This document shows, in pieces, positions 33,079 to 41,649 of a stretch of DNA of 64,000 nt; the first letter of the stretch is position 1, and each line of letters begins with the position of its first letter. The notes under the pieces are model-generated. The model had not been told where the DNA came from. It searched no databases and saw only the letters and a list, made by a program, of their open reading frames with translations. The stretch lies in NCBI GenBank assembly GCA_964347325.1, contig CAYFYA010000009.1, forward strand, positions 30,952 to 94,951. Direction: 5' to 3'. Origin of the DNA: JAJISG01 sp964347325 (GTDB taxonomy: Archaea; Thermoplasmatota; Thermoplasmata; RBG-16-68-12; JAJISG01). A program made the translations under genes and the position numbers.

Positions 33079-33456
33079 ATGGTACAGTTTTTCACCAAGG
33101 AGTTCTTCGACGAGTTGGCCGACAAGCTCAATGACGACGAAGAGTGGAACAAGAAGTCCGGGAGTCTGAACACCAAGATAATCGCCACCTGCACCGACAG
33201 GGACATCTCCGTGATGCTTGACATCGAGAACGGGAAGGTCACGCCCGAGGATGCGGCTCCTGAGGACCCCAGCGACTTCAAGTTCGAGGGAGATTATGCG
33301 GCGTGGGAGAAGACTGGGAAGGGCGAGGCCGACCTGCAGACCCTCGTGATGACGGGGAAGATGAAGTTCAAGGGATCCATGTCGAAGATTCTGTCCATGA
33401 TGGGACAGCTTAATCGCATGGTGGCCGTCATCAGGGAGATGCCGAAGGAGTTCTGA
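33079..33456 (+). CDS. SCP2-like sterol-carrier-domain protein
   Basis: The 125-aa protein matches the SCP2 pattern: mixed strands up to ISVMLDIENGKV, then DYAAWEKTGKGEADLQTLVMTGKMKFKG, in which the GK.....L...G.....G segment is typical. SCP2 domains bind lipids or acyl-CoA. It sits between glcF and the acyl-CoA dehydrogenase, which fits an acyl-lipid role. Confidence 0.78.
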   Translation: MVQFFTKEFFDELADKLNDDEEWNKKSGSLNTKIIATCTDRDISVMLDIENGKVTPEDAAPEDPSDFKFEGDYAAWEKTGKGEADLQTLVMTGKMKFKGSMSKILSMMGQLNRMVAVIREMPKEF

Positions 33457-33555
33457 GCAGGCCTCAGTAATAGGATACTGCACCCGTTGGCACGCAGGCG
33501 TCATCGGTAATAGGTTTCAGCGGCTACCGAAACCTTTTCTATACAGGCAACGTTC

Positions 33556-33577
33556 GTCGGGCCGCAGGAGGCCCGAC
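33556..33577 (+). promoter_or_regulatory. Perfect 8-bp inverted repeat at the acyl-CoA dehydrogenase start
   Basis: GTCGGGCC-GCAGGA-GGCCCGAC ends at the base before the ATG at 33578. A TATA-like TTTTCTATAC (33535-33544) would place the transcription start inside the repeat. It may be an operator or, if transcribed, a hairpin hiding the CAGGAG ribosome site in its loop. Confidence 0.55.
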
Positions 33578-34729
33578 ATGATCGATTTTTCCCTCTCTGA
33601 AGAGCAGAAACTCATGCAGCAGACGGCTCACGAGTTCGCCGAGAAGGAGATGAGGCCCGTCTCTGAGGAGTGTGATCGTGAAGCCAGGATGCCTTGGGAT
33701 GTGGTGGAAAAGGCCCATAAGATCGGACTGACCACAGCCTTCATCCCAGAGAAGTACGGCGGGGGAGGCATGACGAGTACTCTGACCTGGTCCATGGTCA
33801 TGGAGGAGCTCAACTGGGGCTGCGCGGGTATTGCAACGGGACTCATAGGAGGAGGCCTTGCGATCCTTCCGATCCTCTACATGGGCACGGAGGAGCAGAA
33901 GAAGCGGTTCCTGCCCGTCTTCACGGACACGAAGCCTCGACTGGGGGCCCTATGTCTCACGGAGCCGGAGGCCGGGTCCGATGTCAAGGCCCTGACTACG
34001 AAGGCCGAGAAGGACGGCGATGAGTGGGTGCTCAACGGGGTTAAGAGATTCATTACCAACGGTGGGATTTCCGATATCCATGTCGTCTTTGCCACGATAG
34101 ACCCGTCCCTGGGCTACTTCGGCATCCGGGCCTTCGTCGTGGAGAAGGGCAACGACGGCCTCAAGCAGGGGAAGGTGGAGGACAAGATGGGCGTCCGCGC
34201 CTCTCACACCTCGGAGGTGATTCTTGAGGACTGCAGGGTACCTGAAGAGAACCAGCTGGGAGGAGAGAAAGTCTCTTGGATCGGAGCCATGAAGACGCTG
34301 GAGATGTCCAGGCCAGTCGTATCCGCAGGGGCCATAGGAGTCGCTCGCGCTGCCTACGAGTTCGCCCTCGACTTCTCGAGAACCCGCAAGGCGTTCGGCA
34401 AGCCCATCGCCATGCACCAGGGAATCGCCTTCATGCTGGCCGACATGAAGACATCCATCGATGCCGCAAGGCTCCTCGTGTGGAGAGCGGCTTGGGACGC
34501 CGATCACGACTTGCCGGCAAACAAGGACGCGGCCATGGCGAAGCTCTTCTCCGCAGACATGGCGATGAAGGTCACCACCGACGCCGTGCAAATCGTTGGC
34601 GGTTCGGGCTACATGAAGGACTACCCCGTGGAGAAGTACATGCGGGACGCGAAGGTGTTCCAGATATGGGAGGGCACCTCGCAGATACAGAGGCTGGTCA
34701 TCTCTCGGGAGGAAGTGGGGGAACTCTGA
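33578..34729 (+). CDS. Acyl-CoA dehydrogenase
   Basis: The 383-aa protein has the family motifs ALCLTEPEAGSDVKAL and SRTRKAFGKPIAMHQGIAFM for FAD and substrate binding, and YMRDAKVFQIWEGTSQIQRL, where the Glu of WEGTSQ is the catalytic base position. It performs the first step of beta-oxidation or a branched-chain acyl-CoA dehydrogenation. Thiolase and the hydroxyacyl-CoA dehydrogenase/hydratase fusion lie just downstream on the other strand. A palindrome abuts its start codon. Confidence 0.94.
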   Translation: MIDFSLSEEQKLMQQTAHEFAEKEMRPVSEECDREARMPWDVVEKAHKIGLTTAFIPEKYGGGGMTSTLTWSMVMEELNWGCAGIATGLIGGGLAILPILYMGTEEQKKRFLPVFTDTKPRLGALCLTEPEAGSDVKALTTKAEKDGDEWVLNGVKRFITNGGISDIHVVFATIDPSLGYFGIRAFVVEKGNDGLKQGKVEDKMGVRASHTSEVILEDCRVPEENQLGGEKVSWIGAMKTLEMSRPVVSAGAIGVARAAYEFALDFSRTRKAFGKPIAMHQGIAFMLADMKTSIDAARLLVWRAAWDADHDLPANKDAAMAKLFSADMAMKVTTDAVQIVGGSGYMKDYPVEKYMRDAKVFQIWEGTSQIQRLVISREEVGEL

Positions 34730-35054
34730 CCGGCTGCCCACGGATTTCCCGGTACACCAGGATGAGGAGGATTCCCGAGATTACTCCACCGCCCGGGATG
34801 GATAGGACACCCAGCGTGAGAGACGGCCACGCGGCGCGAGAACCCAACTCGCGCCTGATCGGCGCGTACACCAGGATGAAAGTCAGGGGCGCAAGAGCAA
34901 CGCTAAGCGCGTAGTAGAGGGCGATTGGAATGAGCGATGGGTTCTCTGAGGCCGGCTGGCTTATAGGTCGGAATAGTACAGTGGTCAGGAATAACGCGTA
35001 GACTATCTGGACGCCGAGAGCTATCTTCGTTCTCTCCAGCACTCGTTGGTCCAA
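34698..35054 (-). CDS. Small membrane protein, unknown
   Basis: The 118-aa protein (TTG start) has three or four hydrophobic helices and ends in a Pro-rich tail. It overlaps the 3' end of the acyl-CoA dehydrogenase by 32 nt in convergent orientation. No family was recognised. Hydrophobic periodicity and the GGGVISGILLILVYREIR segment support a real coding frame. Confidence 0.6.
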   Translation of the reverse strand: MDQRVLERTKIALGVQIVYALFLTTVLFRPISQPASENPSLIPIALYYALSVALAPLTFILVYAPIRRELGSRAAWPSLTLGVLSIPGGGVISGILLILVYREIRGQPVRVPPLPPER

Positions 35055-35079
35055 TCCTCTTCCCCTGGACGGGTGGATT

Positions 35080-36231
35080 CTAGGCTGCGACCTCCCTCTC
35101 CACTATCGTGGCAATTCCCTGACCGAAGCCTATGCAGAGGGTTGCCAGGCCCCACCTCACATCCCGCCTCTCCATCTCGTACAGCAGAGTGGTTAGGATG
35201 CGAGCCCCACTTGCACCGAGGGGATGGCCTAAGGCGATGGCACCGCCGTTAGGGTTCATCTTCTCGTGGTCAATCTCCAGGTCCCTGGAGCAAGCAACAG
35301 CAACGGATGCAAAGGCCTCGTTGAGTTCCACCAGGTCGATGTCGTCCATGGTCAGGCCGGCCTTCTTCAGTGCCTTCCGGCTGGCGGGAATCGGGCCTGT
35401 CAGCATGATAACTGGATCCACTCCCGCAACGGCCATGGTCCTGACCGTTGCGATGGGCTCGAGGTTCAGTTCCCGGGCCTTCTCCTTCGTGGTAAGCATG
35501 ACGGCGGCGGCGCCGTCGTTGATACCCGACGAGTTGCCGGCGGTGACCACTCCTTCAGGCTTAAAGGCGGGAGGCAGGCTGGCCAGCTTCTCCAACGAGG
35601 TGTTGCGCCTCGGATGCTCGTCCACCTCGAACAGCGTCTCTTTGCCATCGTCGTCCTTTACAGGCACAGGGACGATCTCATCCTTGAAGCGGCCTGCGTC
35701 GATGGCGGCGACGGCCCTCCGGTGACTCATCAGTGAGTACTCATCGAGCTCTTCACGGCTGAGACCCCACTTTTCGGCAATGAGTTCGGCAGAGATCCCC
35801 TGGGGGACTAGATCGTACCTTGCCAGGAGCCTTTCATTGAAGACGCCGGCGTCGGAGCCCATAGGGACCCTTGTCATACTCTCCACGCCGCCCCCAATCA
35901 CGATGTCAGATTGCCCAGTGGCCACGGCCATGGCAGCGATGTTACACGCCTGGAGTGATGAGCCGCATTGACGGTTGACGGACGTTCCAGCAACGGTGTC
36001 GGGCAGGCCGGCCGTCAGGACCGCAATGCGGGCGACGTTCAGGCCCTGTTCCTCGATCTGTGTGTTGCATCCGAACACCACATCCTCTACCGCCCCAGGC
36101 TCGACGCCGGTTCGGTCCACTACCTCATTGATGACCTGAGCTGCGAGGTATTCCGCTCGCACGTCCTTCAGGGAGCCGTTCTTCCTGCCAACTGGGGTCC
36201 GCACAGCTCCGACGATCACACTTTCCAGCAT
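35080..36231 (-). CDS. Thiolase (acetyl-CoA C-acyltransferase)
   Basis: The catalytic set is present: the nucleophile Cys in NRQCGSSLQA, His in GGAIALGHPLGASGAR and the C-terminal Cys in LCIGFGQGIA. NEAFASVAVA is also conserved. The 383-aa length fits a degradative thiolase. A TATA box (GGTTAATAAG on the minus strand, near 36268) precedes it. It would complete beta-oxidation with the neighbouring dehydrogenase and hydratase. Confidence 0.94.
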   Translation of the reverse strand: MLESVIVGAVRTPVGRKNGSLKDVRAEYLAAQVINEVVDRTGVEPGAVEDVVFGCNTQIEEQGLNVARIAVLTAGLPDTVAGTSVNRQCGSSLQACNIAAMAVATGQSDIVIGGGVESMTRVPMGSDAGVFNERLLARYDLVPQGISAELIAEKWGLSREELDEYSLMSHRRAVAAIDAGRFKDEIVPVPVKDDDGKETLFEVDEHPRRNTSLEKLASLPPAFKPEGVVTAGNSSGINDGAAAVMLTTKEKARELNLEPIATVRTMAVAGVDPVIMLTGPIPASRKALKKAGLTMDDIDLVELNEAFASVAVACSRDLEIDHEKMNPNGGAIALGHPLGASGARILTTLLYEMERRDVRWGLATLCIGFGQGIATIVEREVAA

Positions 36232-36339
36232 GTTCAGCTACCCCTTCTCGTATTGAGCCCTCGTCTTATTAACCCTTTTAGAGTCGCCGAAGAGGTCACT
36301 GAGGACGACCCAGACGTTTGTCGACAGCTGTGCGTCAGG

Positions 36340-38298
36340 CTACTTGCCCTTGAACTCTGGTTCCTTCTTGCTGAGGAAGGCCCCGAGCCCCTCGAAGATG
36401 TCCTCTGTGGATGTCACGACGCTGAACGCCAGGGCCTCCATGTCGAGACCAGCCTCCCCCAGCCCCTGGGCGCTGTAATTGAGGAGCCTCTTAGCGAGTC
36501 GGTAGGCGATGGGCGGGCCCTTTGCGAGCTTCATGGAGAGCTCATCTACTGCCTCACGGAACTCATCATCCTCCACGGCACGGTTCACCAGCCCGATGGC
36601 CTCCGCCTCGGTACCGTCTAGCCGTTTCGCCAGGAAGACCAGTTCCTTCGCCCTCCCCAGGCCGACGAGCTTAGCAAGCCTCTGGGTCCCCCCTGCCCCT
36701 GGCATGAGGCCCAGGGAGGTTTCGGTAGCTCCGAGGCGAGAGCCGACCGTGGCTATCCTGAAGTCACAGGCGATAGCCATCTCGAGCCCCCCGCCGAAGG
36801 TGTACCCCCGAATGGCGGCCACAGTGGGCTTAGGGAAGTCCTCCAACTGCTTGAACACATCGTTGGTCCTCTTTGTGAAGCCCCACGCCTTGTGAGCCTT
36901 GTCGACGCCCGTAAACGCCGTGACGTCCGCGCCAGAACAGAAGGCCTTCTCGCCGGCTCCCTGGAGGACGAGACAGCGGACCTCAGAGTCTTCCTCAAGG
37001 CTCCTGAGAGTGGAGGATATCTCCTCCACCATGTCCGGCGTGATGGCGTTGTGAACCTCTGGCCTATTGAGGGTCAGGGTGGCCCTCATCGACTCCGGAT
37101 CCTTCTCCACGATGATGGTCTTGAACTCCGCCACCTCCTTTGCTTCATGGCGGTAGAATCCTTGTTTGGCTTTCTCACCCAGCTTTCCCTCCTCAACCAT
37201 CCTCAGGAGTATGCCTGCAGGCTCATGCCTCTTGGAGGCTGTGAGTTCGGTCACCACCTTGTCGATGCCGATGGAGTCCGCCAGGGCGAGGGGGCCCTTG
37301 GGGAAGGCCGTCCCTAGACGCATGGCAAGGTCGATCTCCTCCGGCGGGGCGATCTCCATTTCCACCAGCGAGGCGGCCTCATTCATGATAGGCGCGAGAA
37401 TCCGGATGGGTTCGAACTCCTCGCCCTGCTCTGGCTTGATGACAGGTTTCGCGTCGCCCCTGTAGTCGTAGAATCCCTCTCCACTCTTCTTCCCCATCTT
37501 ACCCGCTTCCACCCTTTCCTTGAAAGGGGGTGGGACGGGGATCTTCTGCTTCTCCTGGGCGAAGACGAGCAGGTCTATCCCGACCTGATCCGCCAGCTCA
37601 AAGGGCCCCATGGGAAAACCTATCTTGAATTTCATGGCGGAGTCGATGGCCTCCTTGGCAACCTTCTCCTCGTGGTGGATCCAAGCTGCCTCGTTCATGT
37701 AGTGGAAGATAATCCGCGTCGTGATGAATCCTGGGACATCCTTCCGACAGAGGATGGGCGTCTTTCCGAGCTTCCTGGAAAGCTCCTCGGTGAGCTTGAT
37801 GGCGTCGTCTCCGGTATCCTCGCCCTTAACCACCTCCACCAATTCCATGATGATGGGGGGATTGAAGAAGTGCATCCCGAGCACCTGGTCGGGCCTCTTC
37901 GTGGCTCGCCCCATCTCGCTGATGCTTAGGCCTGAAGTGTTGCTGGCCAGTATGGCTTCCGGGGGGGCGTGCTGGTCCAGCGACTTGAAGATCTTCTTCT
38001 TAAGGCTCAGGTCCTCGGGCGCCGCTTCGATGACGAACTGAGCTCCAGACACGACCTGCTTGAGGTCTGTGCTGGTCTTGATGCGATCCATGACCTCGGC
38101 TGGCTTCTCCTTCAGCTTTCCACTCTGGTCGAGCTTCTTTAGGCTCCACTCGATCCGCTCCAGCCCTCGCTTCAGGAACTTTTCCTCGATGTCGTGCATC
38201 CCTACCTCGAAGCCGTGGAGGGCGGCCAACTCCGCGAGGCCGTGCCCCATCTCCCCCGCACCAATAACGGCGATCTTCTCGATGTCTTTCACCTTCAA
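36340..38298 (-). CDS. 3-hydroxyacyl-CoA dehydrogenase / enoyl-CoA hydratase fusion
   Basis: The N-terminal half is the NAD-dependent dehydrogenase: IAVIGAGEMGHGLAELA is the Rossmann loop, LASNTSGLSISEM follows, and two C-terminal 3HCDH units lie near residues 185-270 and 300-380. From about residue 400 comes an enoyl-CoA hydratase: GGGLEMAIACDFRIA and ETSLGLMPGAGGTQRL keep both catalytic Glu positions. The order (dehydrogenase first) is the archaeal type and the reverse of bacterial FadB. TTG start; a TATA-like TTTTATATCG lies ~45 bp upstream. Confidence 0.93.
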   Translation of the reverse strand: MKVKDIEKIAVIGAGEMGHGLAELAALHGFEVGMHDIEEKFLKRGLERIEWSLKKLDQSGKLKEKPAEVMDRIKTSTDLKQVVSGAQFVIEAAPEDLSLKKKIFKSLDQHAPPEAILASNTSGLSISEMGRATKRPDQVLGMHFFNPPIIMELVEVVKGEDTGDDAIKLTEELSRKLGKTPILCRKDVPGFITTRIIFHYMNEAAWIHHEEKVAKEAIDSAMKFKIGFPMGPFELADQVGIDLLVFAQEKQKIPVPPPFKERVEAGKMGKKSGEGFYDYRGDAKPVIKPEQGEEFEPIRILAPIMNEAASLVEMEIAPPEEIDLAMRLGTAFPKGPLALADSIGIDKVVTELTASKRHEPAGILLRMVEEGKLGEKAKQGFYRHEAKEVAEFKTIIVEKDPESMRATLTLNRPEVHNAITPDMVEEISSTLRSLEEDSEVRCLVLQGAGEKAFCSGADVTAFTGVDKAHKAWGFTKRTNDVFKQLEDFPKPTVAAIRGYTFGGGLEMAIACDFRIATVGSRLGATETSLGLMPGAGGTQRLAKLVGLGRAKELVFLAKRLDGTEAEAIGLVNRAVEDDEFREAVDELSMKLAKGPPIAYRLAKRLLNYSAQGLGEAGLDMEALAFSVVTSTEDIFEGLGAFLSKKEPEFKGK

Positions 38299-38406
38299 AG
38301 GAACATCCCCCGCTAGGCGATGTTGCCAACCTTGGCGCGATATAAAACACTATTCAGGCACTCGCTCCAGGGCGGTGGGAGCAGACCGAAGGCCGGGGCG
38401 ATATTG

Positions 38407-38414
38407 ACTTATCG
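38407..38414 (+). promoter_or_regulatory. TATA-like element for the GYD gene
   Basis: ACTTATCG is centred 24 bp before the ATG at 38435. Confidence 0.45.
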
Positions 38415-38434
38415 TATGCCGCGTTATCCCGGCG

Positions 38435-38728
38435 ATGCCCCACTACGTCACCCTTGGGAAGTGGACTGATCAGGGCATCCGGAACGTGAAGGACTCACCC
38501 GAGCGGGTCCATAGCGCCAGAGCCGCCGTCGAAGCTGCGGGCGGCAAGTGGCACGGTATCTACTACACCTTCGGCGAATACGACTTCATCGTCCTAACAG
38601 AGGCCCCGGACGATGAGACGGCCTTCTCCACAATCGTGGCAATTGGAGCCGGAGGGAACGTCAGAACGACGACCCTCAAGGCCTTCACGGAGTCGGAAGC
38701 GATGAAGCTCATCGAGAAGCTTCCCTGA
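38435..38728 (+). CDS. GYD-domain protein
   Basis: This 97-aa protein fits the GYD family: YVTLGKWTDQGIRNVKDSPER at the start, GGKWHGIYYTFGEYDFIVL in the middle, where the family has its G-x-Y/F-D motif, and a final helix. The fold is a ferredoxin-like dimer. The function of the family is unknown. It stands alone with its own promoter. Confidence 0.85.
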   Translation: MPHYVTLGKWTDQGIRNVKDSPERVHSARAAVEAAGGKWHGIYYTFGEYDFIVLTEAPDDETAFSTIVAIGAGGNVRTTTLKAFTESEAMKLIEKLP

Positions 38729-38853
38729 CTGGGGCCCACCCGGAATCGCCTCCTGGCTCGGTATGGCATTCAGAGGCCTAGCGTCGGCCCTTTAATGTCG
38801 ACACAGCCGAATCCCTTTTAAGCCTGCGGCCCTAGCGTGGCACGGTAGCCACG

Positions 38854-39714
38854 ATGCAGGGAACTCCAGGAGAAACATCCGAGGGTGTTCCTCCCCACAT
38901 GCTGAGGATGTGGGAGGAGCGCACGAAGATTGTCAAGAATATGGAGAGGGTCAAGCATAAGCTCGTTGTAATGAGTGGGAAGGGAGGCGTTGGAAAGAGC
39001 ACAGTGGCGGCCAACCTGGCTGTGGCCCTCGGAAAGGACAGGCGCGTCGGTATCGTGGACGTCGACATCACCGGGCCTGACATTCCGAAGATTCTCGGCA
39101 TCGAGAACGTCAAGATCCACGCCACGGAGGATGGATTGCAACCTGCCATCGCCTACAACGACGTGAAGGCCATCTCCATGGCCTACTTCACCGTCGAGAA
39201 GGACACTGCGGTCATCTGGAGGGGCCCCCTCAAGATGAAGGCCATCAACCAGATGCTGGGAGATGTGGAGTGGGGGGAACTCGACTACATCCTCATCGAT
39301 CTGCCGCCGGGCACGAGCGACGAGCCTCTGAGCATCGCCCAGAACATTCCTGACGCGGACGGGACCATAATCGTCACCACCCCCCAGGACGTCGCCTTGC
39401 TGGACGTTCGGAAGGCCATCTCCTTCGCCAACACCCTCAACATGCCCGTCCTGGGGATCGTTGAGAACATGAGTGGTTTCACATGTCCCGAATGTGGGCA
39501 CCATGTGGACGTGTTCAAGAGGGGCGGCGGGGAGGCTGCAGCTAAGGAGTTGGGCCTCACCTTTCTGGGTCGGATACCACTGGACCCAGAGGTCGTTGTA
39601 GGAGGGGACGAAGGCAAACCCTTCGTCCTGGCTCACCCCGAATCCGAGACGTCGATGGCCTTTCAGAAGATAGTCGAAAGAATCACACAGAAGGTCGAGG
39701 GGGAGGGCACCTAG
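38854..39714 (+). CDS. Mrp/NBP35-type ATPase (iron-sulfur cluster carrier)
   Basis: The deviant Walker A is MSGKGGVGKSTVAANLA. VGIVDVDITGPDIPKILGI and IDLPPGTSDEPLS follow, and the C-terminal CPECG provides the CxxC that holds a bridging [4Fe-4S] cluster. These are hallmarks of ApbC/NBP35 scaffold proteins. A supply of clusters suits the many Fe-S proteins in this window. TATA-like TTTTTAAG lies ~35 bp upstream. It overlaps thioredoxin by 4 nt at the 3' end (convergent). Confidence 0.93.
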   Translation: MQGTPGETSEGVPPHMLRMWEERTKIVKNMERVKHKLVVMSGKGGVGKSTVAANLAVALGKDRRVGIVDVDITGPDIPKILGIENVKIHATEDGLQPAIAYNDVKAISMAYFTVEKDTAVIWRGPLKMKAINQMLGDVEWGELDYILIDLPPGTSDEPLSIAQNIPDADGTIIVTTPQDVALLDVRKAISFANTLNMPVLGIVENMSGFTCPECGHHVDVFKRGGGEAAAKELGLTFLGRIPLDPEVVVGGDEGKPFVLAHPESETSMAFQKIVERITQKVEGEGT

Positions 39715-40112
39715 GCAAGGTGTCTCTTGATCATCTCCTCGATGGTGTGCCTGGGGGCAGCCCCCACCAGCATGTCCACAGGCTTCCCGTTCTTGAATAG
39801 CATGATGGTCGGTATCGACATAATCCTGAATCTAAGGGACACCTGCGGGTTCTCGTCGGTGTTTAGCTTGCCAAAGGCTACCCTGCCCTTGTAGTCCCTC
39901 GCCAACTCCCTGATCACTGGGGCTACCATTCTACAGGGGCCGCACCAGGGGGCCCAGAAGTCGACCACCAGCATTGGATTCTTCTCCCTAGCCTGGTCGA
40001 AGGTAGCGTCCGAGACTTCGAAGGGTTCGGAAGGGGGCCTGAGCTGCGAGGTGGAAGCCCTCTTCCTCAGCTCCTTCATCTTCCTCTCTCTGATTCTCTC
40101 AAGTTCATCCAT
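39711..40112 (-). CDS. Thioredoxin
   Basis: The active site is WAPWCGPCRMVAPV, with the cis-Pro in SIPTIMLFKNGKPV. The 133-aa protein has a ~25-residue charged N-terminal extension (RIRERKMKELRKR) before the fold, longer than classical thioredoxins. It is a cytosolic disulfide reductant. Confidence 0.94.
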   Translation of the reverse strand: MDELERIRERKMKELRKRASTSQLRPPSEPFEVSDATFDQAREKNPMLVVDFWAPWCGPCRMVAPVIRELARDYKGRVAFGKLNTDENPQVSLRFRIMSIPTIMLFKNGKPVDMLVGAAPRHTIEEMIKRHLA

Positions 40113-40187
40113 GCGGCGTTCACCCTATCCTGAGTCGAGATACGTCCTTTGCTACGGGGTGCCCCCTTAAAAGTATGTCTTTCACGC

Positions 40188-41504
40188 CTAGTCGCGCTCG
40201 ACCGCATCCGAGGAGAGCCGGATTCTGGGCAACGTCCGGCCCGTGTCGTCGGACTCCAGCGTCCGAAGGTCTCTCTGCAGTAGGTTGAACTCCCGTGCCT
40301 CGAGAGCATGACTATCTATTGGGATCAGCAGGATGGAGTTCGTCAAGGAGGTCTTCTCGTTCAGGTCGTGGAGCAAGGTGAGGACCGATGGGAAGTCGTT
40401 GTGGGCGACCAGGTACTCGACCCCGTCCAGGAGCACCACGCTTCTCGGGTTGAGATCCAAAAAGTGGTGTATCGCCATGGCGACGTTCTCCGGTGGTGTC
40501 GGTCGGATGGAGTTGTCGTGGGAGATGATTCTGCTCAGCCACAATACGGGGGTCCTCTCCAGCCCGTAGGCCTCCGCAACTCTCTCCGGCTGGAGTCGGG
40601 TGATGCACAGTCCCTTGATTCCATGGGTCACCATGTCCTCGAAGATCTCGAAGCTGCGGTTCGGTTCGGCCTCCTGGACAATGTAGCTGTAGCCGTGGTC
40701 GATTCGGAATGTGGGGGCCGTTTCTAGGTGTGCCTCTGGAAGCGGCGCGAGCAGGTCGTGCAAGAAGCTTCTCTCCCGTACGGCGTAAGCGACTAGGCCC
40801 ATGAGCAGGACCTCCAGGAGGGATGCGAAAACCCTCAGGTCGAAGCCCAGACTAGTGAATCCGACCTCCGTGAGAAACTCCGTTACGGTATATCCGACGA
40901 GGGCCAGGATTATGAGATGAGTATTGCGAACGATGACCCTCGAGGGCTTCCTCTTATGAAGGTAGCCGAGGAGCTTGTAGGGGATGTAGATCATGATGGT
41001 GACGGCAGTTATTGTGCTGAAGATTAGGAACCATTCGGGGAACCGCAGGATGTAGCCCCCCTCGGGCGTGAGCTCGACCGCAGCCGTCGTCGAGAGAACG
41101 CTGACGAGTCCCAGGAGCATTATGAAGCTGTAGACGACATAGGAGGTCGGGAACTCACTCACCATGTAACGCTTGAAGTCCCGGGCGGAGTTTATCTCGG
41201 GCGTTGATGTGACCACCACGAAGGCCCCGATGGCCAGGGCAAAGAGTATGTCGAAGGTGGCTTGGACGCGCTTGCTGATCACTATCTCGTTCTCAGGAGT
41301 AGCTGGCTGGAGCAGTATGCCTATGGCGACGTTGGAGGCCAAGGCGGCGGAGAGGAGGATGACGGAGGCTGCTAGGAGCTTCTTCTGAAACGTCTTCCTC
41401 GTCTTCTGCCTCGTGATGGAGACAACGATGAGGATTGACACGAAGATGGCAACCGCAGCACCGAGGTACTCGAGTATCTTGATCGCCCCATTCAATTGAG
41501 GCAT
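40188..41504 (-). CDS. 7TM membrane protein with C-terminal DUF835 domain
   Basis: About seven transmembrane helices (residues about 8-245) resemble the sensory 7TM modules placed before kinases. The C-terminal ~170 residues match DUF835: GIKGLCITRLQPERV, then TPVLWLSRI, then AIHHFLDLNPRSVVLLDGVE and FNLLQRDLRTLE. DUF835 is a KaiC/RecA-like derivative without a P-loop, common in archaeal signalling proteins. A TATA-like CTATATTAT precedes the ATG. Its neighbours include a KaiC-like ATPase (43030). A role in sensing is likely but the signal is unknown. Confidence 0.8.
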   Translation of the reverse strand: MPQLNGAIKILEYLGAAVAIFVSILIVVSITRQKTRKTFQKKLLAASVILLSAALASNVAIGILLQPATPENEIVISKRVQATFDILFALAIGAFVVVTSTPEINSARDFKRYMVSEFPTSYVVYSFIMLLGLVSVLSTTAAVELTPEGGYILRFPEWFLIFSTITAVTIMIYIPYKLLGYLHKRKPSRVIVRNTHLIILALVGYTVTEFLTEVGFTSLGFDLRVFASLLEVLLMGLVAYAVRERSFLHDLLAPLPEAHLETAPTFRIDHGYSYIVQEAEPNRSFEIFEDMVTHGIKGLCITRLQPERVAEAYGLERTPVLWLSRIISHDNSIRPTPPENVAMAIHHFLDLNPRSVVLLDGVEYLVAHNDFPSVLTLLHDLNEKTSLTNSILLIPIDSHALEAREFNLLQRDLRTLESDDTGRTLPRIRLSSDAVERD

Positions 41505-41649
41505 ATGACCAGATAATATAGGTTGAGATACCGTTATCAGAGAGAGAGAGGGCTTCTTTTATCGATTCTGATAATCACGGCGGATTCCCTCAGACGAGTC
41601 CTTTTCTAGAGCTCCGGTCCACCCAGCCTCTGCCTACCGCTGGAGGACC

